Positions 1 through 7,080 are shown, counted from the stretch's first letter. The stretch: DNA of 11,752 bases from Alphaproteobacteria bacterium (GCA_028280675.1 JANQLI010000121.1:1-11752), one strand, 5' to 3'. Notes: generated by a model not told the origin, from the sequence alone. Translations and numbers: made by a program.

Positions 1-844
1 CAAGAATCGCCAGCAACACCGTCCAGGTTTTCAGCGCATCGCGTTTTTCGGCAACAATCGCTGAATGTAAAAGCGCCGTGCCGACAAGCCACGGCATCAG
101 AGATGCGTTTTCCACCGGGTCCCAAAACCACCAACCGCCCCAGCCGAGCTCGTAATAGGCCCACCAGGACCCAAGGGCGATGCCGATTGTCAGGAATGAC
201 CATGCTGCTAGCGCCCACGGCCGCACCCAGCGCGCCCATGCCGCATCCACTTTGCCTTCCATCAAAGCCGCCACGGCAAAGGAAAAGGTGATCGAAAAAC
301 CGACATAGCCCAAATACAAAAATGGCGGATGCATAACCAACCCAGGGTCTTGCAAAAGCGGATTCAACCCATTGCCATCCGCTGGTGGGGGAAAAACACG
401 CCAGAAGGGGTTCGATGTCAAAAGAATAAATGCAAGGAAGCAGGCGCCGATCAACCCTTGAATACTCAGGACACGGACGGATAAAGATTGCGGCAAACTG
501 CCACTTGCGGTGACCAGACTCAATCCAAACACAGCCAGGATCAATACCCAGAGCAGCATCGACCCCTCATGATTGGCCCACACACCCGTCAGCTTATAGA
601 TAAAGGGTTTTGTGGAATGCGAATTTTCGATCACGTTCACGACAGTGAAATCGGACACCGCATAGAGATAGGTGAGACAGAGAAACGCTACAAGAATGAA
701 CACAAATTGACCAATGGCGGCGGGTTTGGCCAGCGCCATTAAACTGGCATCTTTCCGCGACGCCCCGACAAGCGGAAAAATTGTTTGCACAAGCGCAATG
801 CACAGCGCCAGAATCAACGCAAATTGTCCAATTTCAGCGATCAT
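1..844 (-). CDS. ccmF: CcmF, cytochrome c heme lyase subunit (5' part, cut by left edge)
   Basis: This is the N-terminal ~281 residues of a polytopic inner-membrane protein; full-length CcmF is usually about 650 residues, so more than half lies outside the window. CcmF is part of the System I heme lyase, which attaches heme to CXXCH motifs of apocytochromes c in the periplasm. Seen in the sequence: many hydrophobic segments, an early GVWANHEGSMLLWVLIL segment, a conserved His in MHPPFLYLGY near residue 170, and the tryptophan-rich WWD signature GWGGWWFWDPVENASLMPW near residues 230-250. The ATG at 844 is chosen because the protein begins there as CcmF proteins do (MIAEIGQFAL); only a distant AGGAT precedes it. 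The gene just upstream is a thioesterase, not ccmE as in many ccm operons. NrfE-like or other CcmF paralogues cannot be excluded without the C-terminal part. Confidence 0.95.
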   Translation of the reverse strand, partial: MIAEIGQFALILALCIALVQTIFPLVGASRKDASLMALAKPAAIGQFVFILVAFLCLTYLYAVSDFTVVNVIENSHSTKPFIYKLTGVWANHEGSMLLWVLILAVFGLSLVTASGSLPQSLSVRVLSIQGLIGACFLAFILLTSNPFWRVFPPPADGNGLNPLLQDPGLVMHPPFLYLGYVGFSITFSFAVAALMEGKVDAAWARWVRPWALAAWSFLTIGIALGSWWAYYELGWGGWWFWDPVENASLMPWLVGTALLHSAIVAEKRDALKTWTVLLAIL

Positions 845-874
845 TGATAAAAAGCATCCTACCGTGTGCCCATT

Positions 875-916
875 CCATAGCCCTGTCCTAGCACGCCGCA
901 CGAGGCGTGGCTATGG
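875..916 (-). other. Intergenic stem-loop between thioesterase gene and ccmF
   Basis: In the 103-base gap between the two minus-strand genes, CCATAGC (875-881) pairs with GCTATGG (910-916), and inside it CACGCC (892-897) pairs with GGCGTG (904-909) around a 6-base loop. About ten bases bulge out on the left arm. An alternative pairing extends the inner stem with TAG/CTA and a one-base bulge. No T-run follows on the minus strand, so it is not a classical intrinsic terminator. It may attenuate or process the transcript entering ccmF, or simply mark the end of the upstream operon. Confidence 0.4.
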
Positions 917-947
917 TGAGAGAGAACCACATCCGCGGGCTGAAATG

Positions 948-1436
948 TTAACGCCGTATCGCCAACACACGTGATGCCTGTTTTGGCAGATCGCGTTTTT
1001 GATGATCCGCGAACAAAGCCGCAATGCGCTGCTGGCTGTCCTCACCGAACGGTGCGCTGCGCCGGGTTTCCATCGACACATGCAGCGCCAAACATTCATT
1101 CGTCGCCGCGAGAAATCCTGTATCTGCATGATACATGGCATGAAAATAGTGCAGGCACTTTTCATTCCAATCAAGCAAATGCGTGGTGATGCGCAATGGA
1201 TCGCCTTCGAACACTTCCTGCACATAATCGACATTCATCCCAAGCGTGAAAAGTGAGTTCTCCGCCGCATGACGATACGCCCAACTGAGATGGAGATACT
1301 CGTAAAAGGCATCCGTCGCTTTATCAAAGGCGAGCACATAATAGGCCACATTCATATGGCCATTCAGATCCATCCAGTCCGGTTGAACGGAAATGCGAAA
1401 GTCCGCCAGCTCAGAGGCTGTGCTGTTATCAGCCAT
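948..1436 (-). CDS. Hotdog-fold acyl-CoA thioesterase (4HBT-like)
   Basis: The 162-residue product is the usual size for a single hotdog domain. Members of the 4-hydroxybenzoyl-CoA thioesterase-like group hydrolyse acyl-CoA thioesters in the cytoplasm. The family signature DWMDLNGHMN is at residues 20-29; D23 and the G26-H27 pair match the catalytic Asp and the start of the central helix. The segment MNVDYVQEVFEGDPLRI near residues 67-83 fits the following beta strands. The start ATG lies inside the 3' end of the aldehyde dehydrogenase gene (8-base overlap) and no Shine-Dalgarno is evident, so translation is probably coupled. The overlap suggests both enzymes act in one pathway, for example on an acid and its CoA ester. 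The substrate is not readable from the sequence. Confidence 0.85.
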   Translation of the reverse strand: MADNSTASELADFRISVQPDWMDLNGHMNVAYYVLAFDKATDAFYEYLHLSWAYRHAAENSLFTLGMNVDYVQEVFEGDPLRITTHLLDWNEKCLHYFHAMYHADTGFLAATNECLALHVSMETRRSAPFGEDSQQRIAALFADHQKRDLPKQASRVLAIRR

Positions 1437-2850
1437 AAACCGATTTCACTTCGAGAAATTCTTCTAGGCCATAAGCGCCCCATTCCCGGCCATTGCCCGA
1501 TTGCTTATAGCCACCGAAGGGGGCAGCCGAATCCAGTCCCGCGCCATTGATGTGCACCATGCCGCTGCGCAAACGCCCAGCGAGCTTATAGGCGCGCTCT
1601 TCATCACCCGATTGTATGTAATTCGATAATCCATAAGGCGTGTCGTTGGCGATGCGGATCGCCTCTTCCTCGTCCTTGTACGGAATAACAACAAGCACCG
1701 GGCCGAAAATTTCTTCGCGCGCAATCGTCATCTCATTATGAACCTGCCCAAAAATAGTTGGCTTGACATAATAGCCTATGTCCAACCCTTCGGGCTTGCC
1801 TGGACCACCAGTGACGACTTCGGCGCCTTCTTCAATACCTTCGTGGAGTAAGCCTTGAATTTTATCGAACTGACTCTGGTTCGCCACGGGACCGATGTCG
1901 GTTGCATCATCATTCGGATCGCCTGGCGTCACGGACTCGGCCACCTCTTTGGCAATAGCGAGCGCTTCGTCATACTGATCTTGCTGCACCAACATCCGCG
2001 TCGGCGCGTTACAGGATTGCCCCGTATTGTTCATGCAGTGCAAGACACCGCGCCTGACCGCTTTTTTCAAGTCGGCATCCGGTAAAATGATGTTGGCAGA
2101 TTTCCCGCCAAGCTCAAGCGACACACGCTTGACCGTATCGGCCGCCGCTTGACCGATCAGTTTGCCTGCGCGCGTTGATCCGGTGAAGGACACCATATCC
2201 ACATCAGGATGAGCCGATAACGGCGCACCCACGCCAGGACCATCGCCATTCACAAGATTAAACACACCGGCGGGAACGCCTGCGGCGTCCATCACCTCAG
2301 CCAAGATACAGGCATCAAAAGGCGCCACTTCACTGGGCTTTAACACAACCGTACATCCCGCCGCTATCGCTGGGGCAACTTTGCAGGCCACTTGGTTGAT
2401 GGGCCAATTCCATGGCGTGATCAGCGCGCAGACCCCAATAGGTTCGAACCGCAAACGGCTTTCGCCAATCGTGCGTTCGAAATCGAAATCCTGCAGCACT
2501 TTTATCACTTCGCCGATTTGCTGGGTGCCGGACCCTGCTTGATCGCCCATGGCGAGGGACATGGGCGCCCCCATTTCCTGGCTAATAGCAAGACCCACAT
2601 CGTCATAACGTTTTTGGTATTCATCAAAAATACGTTGCAACAACGCAAGACGTTCCTGCGGCGTGGTTTGGGAGAAGGTTTCAAAGGCACGTTTGGCCGC
2701 CGCGACAGCGTTCTCGACATCGGCCGCCGCGCCCAAGGCAATTCGTCCTATGGGTTTTTCGGTCGCGGGATTGATCACATCCAGGGTCTTGAGCTCCACT
2801 GGATCGACCCATGCGCCATCAATATAAAATGTGAGGTAGTCCATACTCAT
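1429..2850 (-). CDS. NAD(P)+-dependent aldehyde dehydrogenase
   Basis: The 473-residue protein has the normal length of the aldehyde dehydrogenase superfamily, which oxidises aldehydes to carboxylic acids in the cytoplasm. The key residues are in place: oxyanion Asn N148 in TPWNWP, cofactor-binding K171 in LKPSE, the Rossmann loop SFTGST at 221-226, general base E246 in LELGGKSA, and nucleophile C280 in GQSCNAPTR. A second conserved Glu lies in EEIFGPV in the C-terminal third, and the protein ends with the typical PFGGYKQSGNGRE and FLEVKSV segments. GAAGGG sits 2 bases upstream of ATG 2850, and a second ATG six bases inside is better spaced, so the true start may be 2844. It leads a two-gene unit with the thioesterase. 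The 43-base repeat cluster upstream may be its operator. Substrate unknown. Confidence 0.93.
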   Translation of the reverse strand: MSMDYLTFYIDGAWVDPVELKTLDVINPATEKPIGRIALGAAADVENAVAAAKRAFETFSQTTPQERLALLQRIFDEYQKRYDDVGLAISQEMGAPMSLAMGDQAGSGTQQIGEVIKVLQDFDFERTIGESRLRFEPIGVCALITPWNWPINQVACKVAPAIAAGCTVVLKPSEVAPFDACILAEVMDAAGVPAGVFNLVNGDGPGVGAPLSAHPDVDMVSFTGSTRAGKLIGQAAADTVKRVSLELGGKSANIILPDADLKKAVRRGVLHCMNNTGQSCNAPTRMLVQQDQYDEALAIAKEVAESVTPGDPNDDATDIGPVANQSQFDKIQGLLHEGIEEGAEVVTGGPGKPEGLDIGYYVKPTIFGQVHNEMTIAREEIFGPVLVVIPYKDEEEAIRIANDTPYGLSNYIQSGDEERAYKLAGRLRSGMVHINGAGLDSAAPFGGYKQSGNGREWGAYGLEEFLEVKSVYG

Positions 2851-2880
2851 CGCCCTTCATCCTTCAACACCCGCCTCTTG

Positions 2881-2923
2881 GGCATATCTTATGCCATAAC
2901 AGGCTTGGCATAGGCATCCTATG
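2881..2923. promoter_or_regulatory. Cluster of three overlapping inverted repeats upstream of the aldehyde dehydrogenase gene
   Basis: Three inverted repeats tile this 43-base segment. GGCATA-tct-TATGCC covers 2881-2895. TATGCCA-N9-TGGCATA covers 2890-2912. CATAGG-cat-CCTATG covers 2909-2923. The half-site GGCATA/TATGCC recurs three times. It lies 31 bases upstream of ATG 2850. The pattern suits cooperative binding of a dimeric regulator, or mutually exclusive RNA hairpins if transcribed. A minus-strand TTGACC lies just upstream (2926-2931), but no well-spaced -10 box was found. The regulatory role is inference. Confidence 0.45.
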
Positions 2924-2943
2924 AAGGTCAATATAGCATGACA

Positions 2944-2969
2944 GGCAGAGCAGGGTTTACTGCTCTGCC
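2944..2969 (-). terminator. Hairpin downstream of Rieske oxygenase 1
   Basis: GGCAGAGCAG (2944-2953) and CTGCTCTGCC (2960-2969) form a perfect 10-base-pair stem with a 6-base loop, 13 bases past the stop codon at 2983. No T-run follows on the minus strand, so it may stop transcription weakly or act as an mRNA 3' end stabiliser. It separates the Rieske gene from the aldehyde dehydrogenase unit. Confidence 0.55.
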
Positions 2970-2982
2970 GATACGCACAGCT

Positions 2983-4119
2983 TTATTCCGCGGCTTTGGC
3001 CTGCACATGCGCCGGGTCCACACATGGAATGGTGTCAAGAACCCAATTGCCTGTTGTGCGCCGGTCCGGCGATGGGATCGCGTAGGCAATATCGCCGCGA
3101 TTGTCACGCAGCGTTTTTTGATCGATCTTCCAGCCCTGCGCCTCCCATTTATCAAGCCATTTGCGGAACTCGACAATAGGTTTATCGGCAGGCATCAACA
3201 CTTCTTTGGTGTTGCTGATCGGTGTGCGCACCGGATCAAGATGGGTGAGCAAATCGATGTCTTGTTTCGCAATCACCATATTGCGTTCTTCCATCGGCTT
3301 GTCATATTCGGGGTCCAGCATGCAATTGCGCATGTTGATAAAGAAAATGCGCGTGCGGTTTTCATCAATCGGCGCTTCATAGAAATATTGATGGAACCAA
3401 TTGGTGTCGGTGAGGTGAATATGCGTGATCAACACATTGGGACCATAAGTGCCAGACCCGGCGCGGGTCTTACCCGCCGTTTTGCGCACCTTCTGCATGA
3501 CCTCATCTTCGTAGGCCGAGGATTCGAACGTACTCCAGAAAAAGATGCCTTGCTCTTTTTGCACAGTCTCAAAATCAAAAACGCGGTATTCCGGATTTTG
3601 CCCATTATAGCCATGGGTCGGATGGACAAATTCATTATGGGCTGGATCGAGGCCGTTCTCCATAGAGCGTTCGTAATAATAATCGACTTCAAACACGACC
3701 AGATTGTTCGCGCGCCAGCCCTCTTGGCCGACCTCTTCGATTTGATAAAGCGGTGTGCGCTCTTCTTCCGGAAGGTCACCGAGAAAAGCGAAGACAATGC
3801 CATATTGCTCTTGCACGGGATAGGAATCGACTTTGGCGCGCGGCGGTGATTTTGCGCCAGGCCCGAGAGAGGGGATGGCAATGCATTTGCCGTCACCAGA
3901 AAAACGCCAGCCGTGATAGGGGCAAACCACGCAATTATCCTTGACCCAGCCTTTGCCCAAAGCGCCGCCCCGGTGGGTGCACGTGTCGCTCAACACATGC
4001 GCTTGCCCGTCCTCATCGCGAAACGCGACGAAATGCAAGCCTAATATTTGGACACGAAAGGGCTCATCCGCGGTGATCTCTTCGCTGCGCCCGACAGGAT
4101 ACCAGAAGTTGATATACAT
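2983..4119 (-). CDS. Rieske non-heme iron oxygenase, oxygenase component (paralogue 1)
   Basis: The 378-residue protein belongs to the Rieske-type ring-hydroxylating/demethylating oxygenases, which use electrons from a reductase to activate O2 for hydroxylation or oxidative demethylation. The N-terminal Rieske [2Fe-2S] motif is C47-x-H49 (CTHRGG) with C66-x2-H69 (CPYHGW). The mononuclear iron site is D158-x2-H161-x4-H166 in NGLDPAHNEFVHP, and D287 in AKQDIDLL fits the third iron ligand. Its length and single-subunit layout recall the VanA/dicamba demethylase/PaO side of the superfamily rather than the alpha-beta dioxygenases; no beta subunit gene is nearby. ATG 4119 follows a purine-rich GAGGAGAG, and the paralogue at 7821-8984 begins with the same residues. 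It is transcribed away from the cytochrome genes. Substrate unknown. Confidence 0.93.
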   Translation of the reverse strand: MYINFWYPVGRSEEITADEPFRVQILGLHFVAFRDEDGQAHVLSDTCTHRGGALGKGWVKDNCVVCPYHGWRFSGDGKCIAIPSLGPGAKSPPRAKVDSYPVQEQYGIVFAFLGDLPEEERTPLYQIEEVGQEGWRANNLVVFEVDYYYERSMENGLDPAHNEFVHPTHGYNGQNPEYRVFDFETVQKEQGIFFWSTFESSAYEDEVMQKVRKTAGKTRAGSGTYGPNVLITHIHLTDTNWFHQYFYEAPIDENRTRIFFINMRNCMLDPEYDKPMEERNMVIAKQDIDLLTHLDPVRTPISNTKEVLMPADKPIVEFRKWLDKWEAQGWKIDQKTLRDNRGDIAYAIPSPDRRTTGNWVLDTIPCVDPAHVQAKAAE

Positions 4120-4152
4120 ACGCTCTCTCCTCGCCTCATCTCTTGAAGAAAC

Positions 4153-4181
4153 ATAACATCCTTACACCACAAAACTGTCAG
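4153..4181 (-). promoter_or_regulatory. Candidate sigma-70-type promoter for Rieske oxygenase 1
   Basis: On the minus strand CTGACA (4176-4181) and TGTTAT (4153-4158) are separated by 17 bases. They match the -35 and -10 consensus at five and four of six positions. Transcription would start near 4146, giving a leader of about 27 bases that contains the GAGGAG ribosome-binding region before ATG 4119. Confidence 0.4.
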
Positions 4182-4335
4182 GGTTTTACGCAGTAAACCT
4201 CAAAGCGGATGTGTTTGCGGGGATGAAAATGGGTAAAAAAGTCGTTTTCTTATACGCAAACCGGGTTATGCTGTCATTTGGGAGGCGCAGAGGAGCGTCT
4301 TTTTCTGTGATGAATTTCTAACTGGGGGGAGCCCT

Positions 4336-5001
4336 ATGACTGCATTCTTTTCTAAATCACCGTCTCTCTTAGCCTGCACGGTTCTGGTGGGGGCAGGTCT
4401 CGTATTGACAGCCCGCTCGGAAAGCGAAGAGCAAGCCACACAGGCACCGGAAGCTGCGCCGGAAACGGTGACTGACACGGTTGATGCCATGACCGATACC
4501 GCAGCAAATGCGATGGATGACGCTGCAGATGCAACCGACGACATGATGGCTGATGCAAGTGACGCTATGGGGATGGCACCCGACAATGAAGAGCAGGCGG
4601 CCGAGGAAGGATCTGTCGAAGAGGAGCGTCAAAAAGTCATGGAGGCATACGGCAAAGCCGCAAAAGACATCGCCGATATGATGATGGGCAAAGCAGAGAT
4701 GAATGTGGACACCCTCAAAGCCCACGCCGATCACATGGTCAATACATCAGGCGACGCATTGAATGCTTTGTTCCCTGAAGGCAGTATGGGCGGCGACACA
4801 GAAGCCCTGCCTGCTATTTGGGAAAGCTGGGATGAGTTTGCCGCACTCTCAGCAGATCTCAACACGCACGCAGTTGCTTTCCAAGCTGCCCTTGATGCGG
4901 ACGATCCCAAAACAGCCATGGTGCCGTCTTTTTCCGCGATGGGTAAAGCGTGCCAGGATTGCCACACCAAGTTCCGCAAAGAACAAAAGTGGGGTCAGTA
5001 A
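4336..5001 (+). CDS. Exported cytochrome c'/c556-like protein with acidic Ala-rich linker
   Basis: The 221-residue protein has an N-terminal hydrophobic export segment (about residues 9-26), a low-complexity Asp/Ala/Met/Thr/Glu-rich linker (about 28-98), and a C-terminal four-helix cytochrome c'-type domain ending in the heme-binding motif C206-QD-C209-H210. Placing CXXCH close to the C terminus is diagnostic of this family. M102, four residues after R98, lies where low-spin c556 proteins carry a Met axial ligand, so it may be six-coordinate. The usual domain is about 120-130 residues; the linker accounts for the extra length. The export segment ends LVLTA-R27-SES, which looks like a lipobox with Cys replaced by Arg. 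GGGGGAG precedes ATG 4336. The next cytochrome gene follows after 20 bases, so the two are probably co-transcribed. Role: likely periplasmic electron transfer. Confidence 0.88.
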   Translation: MTAFFSKSPSLLACTVLVGAGLVLTARSESEEQATQAPEAAPETVTDTVDAMTDTAANAMDDAADATDDMMADASDAMGMAPDNEEQAAEEGSVEEERQKVMEAYGKAAKDIADMMMGKAEMNVDTLKAHADHMVNTSGDALNALFPEGSMGGDTEALPAIWESWDEFAALSADLNTHAVAFQAALDADDPKTAMVPSFSAMGKACQDCHTKFRKEQKWGQ

Positions 5002-5021
5002 TCAACGGCTGACAACGTGCA

Positions 5022-5903
5022 ATGAGTACACCGTTAAAAATCCTCTTGGCCGGCGCCCTTCTTGGGCTCGGCCTTTTGGTTTATTTGATTACCGGCGCGC
5101 CGCAGCAATTCCGTGATGTGGCGAGTTTGACCGGTGACGCCACGCGCGGCGCATATGTGTTGCGCATGGGCGGCTGCGTGGCATGTCATACAGACTCGAA
5201 AGCCGAAAACGGATTTTTAGCAGGCGGTGTCGCCTTTCCCACACCTTTTGGCACCTATCTCTCACCAAATATCACGTCCGATGCAGAGAATGGGCTTGGG
5301 GGGTGGTCGCAAGACGACTTTATCAATGCAATAATCAATGGCATGTCACCGGACGGACGGCATTACGCCCCTGCCTTTCCGTACACGTCCTATTCGGCAA
5401 TGACGGATCAGGACCTGGTGGACCTCTGGGCGTATTTGCAAACAGTGCCTGCGCAAAGCATGCCTAATCAAACGCATGACGTTACCTTCCCGTTTAACCT
5501 CAATATCGCCACAGCTTCTTGGAAAACATTGTTTTTTGAGCACAAGGTGATTGCGTCAAACCCCGATAAAAGTGACGCCTGGAATCGCGGCAATTATCTG
5601 GTTAATGGGCCCGGCCATTGCGGCGAATGCCACAGTCCGCGTGGCGCTCTTGGAAATCTTGATACCAATAACGCCTTCACCGGCAGTGTGATTAATAGCG
5701 ATGAACGCGTGCCCGGCATTACAAGCGCGCAATTACAAGAAAACGGCTGGACGATGGACAATATCCCGTTTTCGCTTTCTTTTGGCATGCTGCCGGATGG
5801 GGATTTCTTCGGCGGCTCGATGGGCGAAGTGATTGAAGGCAGCACCAAGCACCTGACCGAACAAGACCGCCGCGCCATGGCGGAATATCTCCTCGACCAA
5901 TAA
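5022..5903 (+). CDS. Membrane-anchored diheme cytochrome c
   Basis: The 293-residue protein starts with an uncleaved-looking signal anchor (about residues 6-24) and then has two cytochrome c domains with CXXCH motifs at 52-56 (CVACH) and 200-204 (CGECH). The first domain contains SPNITSD and PAFPYTSYSAMTDQDL; the second ends with PDGDFFGGSMGEVI and a final helix with AEYLLDQ. Mets near 127 and 267 are candidate axial ligands. This layout resembles the cytochrome subunits that take electrons from periplasmic quinohemoprotein or molybdopterin dehydrogenases and pass them to the respiratory chain. Two CXXCH motifs also imply dependence on the CcmF-type lyase encoded at the left edge. No clear Shine-Dalgarno precedes ATG 5022, 20 bases after the previous stop, so re-initiation is possible. 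The gene closes a two-cytochrome unit ended by a strong hairpin. Confidence 0.9.
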   Translation: MSTPLKILLAGALLGLGLLVYLITGAPQQFRDVASLTGDATRGAYVLRMGGCVACHTDSKAENGFLAGGVAFPTPFGTYLSPNITSDAENGLGGWSQDDFINAIINGMSPDGRHYAPAFPYTSYSAMTDQDLVDLWAYLQTVPAQSMPNQTHDVTFPFNLNIATASWKTLFFEHKVIASNPDKSDAWNRGNYLVNGPGHCGECHSPRGALGNLDTNNAFTGSVINSDERVPGITSAQLQENGWTMDNIPFSLSFGMLPDGDFFGGSMGEVIEGSTKHLTEQDRRAMAEYLLDQ

Positions 5904-5904
5904 A

Positions 5905-5926
5905 AAAGGGGCGCACGCGCCCCTTT
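5905..5926. terminator. Bidirectional intrinsic terminator between diheme cytochrome and DUF1838 genes
   Basis: AAAGGGGCGC (5905-5914) and GCGCCCCTTT (5917-5926) are perfectly complementary; the innermost pairs probably open to give a 4-base or larger loop. An A-run lies on the left and a T-run on the right, so it can work for the plus-strand cytochrome unit and for the converging minus-strand gene ending at 5948. It begins one base after the cytochrome stop codon. Confidence 0.85.
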
Positions 5927-5947
5927 CCTTGAAGAATGTTTTCCGGC

Positions 5948-6925
5948 CTACCCTTCTTTGACAGGAACTGGCGAAGCCTCTTTTACCCAGGTCTCAAAGC
6001 TTGTGTTGTTGGGCTCGGACCATTTGTCCGGCGCACTCAAATGTATAGGGAATTGCTCTTCCGTGCGTTCCCGAATATGCGCTGGTAATTCCTCCGTGCC
6101 GTTCAGTGATGCAACAGTAGTGATATACATCAGACGGCCTGGCGTTTCGCCCATCAGCATCCAGGGAATCCATGGCGCTTCTTTGGTCCACGAGCCTGTA
6201 TTCATCGCTTTCATTTTCGTCGGATCATTCAGCTCTGACATGCGCGCATGAATATGGAAGATCTCGCTGGTTTTATACCACTTACCGCCATATTCACGCG
6301 GCCATTCTTCTTTTGTGAGAGGTGACGGCCAGCGTGTATGCACCGCAAAGGATGTCACAACCCGGTCACCATGCACTTCCCATGGCAAGATAAAGGGGAA
6401 GGTGACGGTTTCCGCTTGATCGCCTTCACCGAAAGTTTGCGAGAATTGCGTGGAGTAATACGAATTCACTGGATCATTATGCACCGGCCACACTTTGACC
6501 GTTTCTTCGATAAACGGATTGTACCACTCATCAATGATCTGACCGGTTTTGAGGTCGGTGTAGTAAGAGACTTCACGGTGGAGATTTTCATAGCGGCCAT
6601 CGGGCAGTTTGGTGACGCGGCTCATCCCAAACCCTTCATAGCCAAAGAGCGGGATATTTTTGGCGTCATTGCCCATCACGGCGACGATCGTGCCTTTATA
6701 ATAGCCGCAGGTTTCTTTGCCATCTTCCAAACTGGACGCCAGTTTCACCCACGCAGTGAGATTATCTTCCGGCTTGGTAAAATCGAGATTCAAACTGTCC
6801 GTTTGCGCATGCCCGGCCGCAAACGCCGCACCAGACGCAAAGGCCGCACCTGCGCCGCCGCTTAATGACAGCATTTTGCGCCGATCCACTTTCATACGCA
6901 TCGGGTTAAAGTTGATTAGTGACAT
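5948..6925 (-). CDS. Tat-exported DUF1838 family protein
   Basis: The 325-residue product matches by memory the DUF1838 family, whose biochemical function is not established. The N terminus carries a twin-arginine signal: D14-R15-R16-K17-M18-L19, a weakly hydrophobic Gly/Ala-rich stretch to about residue 36, and AFA or GHA as candidate cleavage sites. Tat export often means folding, sometimes with a cofactor, before transport. The mature part is rich in Trp, Tyr and Pro, with WPSPLTKEEWPREYGGKWY and PWIPWMLMGETPGRLMY as notable segments; the latter looks like the family hallmark. A GTG at 6949 in frame would add eight residues, but ATG 6925 is preferred because GGAGG lies just before it. It stands alone between a shared terminator and a divergent FAH-family gene. 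Confidence 0.82.
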   Translation of the reverse strand: MSLINFNPMRMKVDRRKMLSLSGGAGAAFASGAAFAAGHAQTDSLNLDFTKPEDNLTAWVKLASSLEDGKETCGYYKGTIVAVMGNDAKNIPLFGYEGFGMSRVTKLPDGRYENLHREVSYYTDLKTGQIIDEWYNPFIEETVKVWPVHNDPVNSYYSTQFSQTFGEGDQAETVTFPFILPWEVHGDRVVTSFAVHTRWPSPLTKEEWPREYGGKWYKTSEIFHIHARMSELNDPTKMKAMNTGSWTKEAPWIPWMLMGETPGRLMYITTVASLNGTEELPAHIRERTEEQFPIHLSAPDKWSEPNNTSFETWVKEASPVPVKEG

Positions 6926-6958
6926 AGACTGTTCCTCCCAGTGCTTCACTGATTACGT

Positions 6959-6986
6959 TGATCTGACCCCTGCATACTATAGATCA
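6959..6986. promoter_or_regulatory. Inverted repeat in the divergent DUF1838/FAH intergenic region
   Basis: TGATCT (6959-6964) and AGATCA (6981-6986) form 6-base arms with a 16-base spacer. The spacer includes a TATAGT read on the minus strand (6977-6982) that could be the -10 box of the DUF1838 gene. Binding here could control that gene and perhaps also the divergent one. Arms this short could occur by chance. Confidence 0.25.
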
Positions 6987-7019
6987 GTCACAGTTAAAGA
7001 AAAGGCGCAGAACTAAATT

Positions 7020-7048
7020 TTGCTTTGCAACACCATGGATGATATAGC
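7020..7048 (+). promoter_or_regulatory. Weak candidate promoter for the FAH-family gene
   Basis: TTGCTT (7020-7025) and TATAGC (7043-7048) are 17 bases apart and match the sigma-70 boxes at three and four of six positions. The leader to ATG 7081 would be about 25 bases and includes the AGGAG ribosome-binding site at 7070-7074. Confidence 0.25.
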
Positions 7049-7080
7049 GTTTCGCGTTATTTTTGAGTCAGGAGACCTCA

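Noticed and set aside
103..291. A short plus-strand frame inside ccmF
   Set aside because: It overlaps the highly conserved WWD region of CcmF on the other strand and encodes a Pro/Arg-rich, non-protein-like peptide.
2938..3849. A 303-codon open frame on the plus strand, antisense to Rieske oxygenase 1
   Set aside because: The minus strand encodes all Rieske and iron ligands and is conserved as protein in the paralogue. The plus-strand product is rich in His, Arg and Phe with no recognisable motif, as expected for a shadow frame.
4188..4200. TTTAC-gca-GTAAA inverted repeat in the Rieske 1/cytochrome divergent region
   Set aside because: Five-base arms are too short to call an operator without conservation data.
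6338..6865. A 175-codon plus-strand frame antisense to the DUF1838 gene
   Set aside because: It lies wholly within a well-supported gene with a Tat signal and a good ribosome-binding site, and its own product has no recognisable domain.
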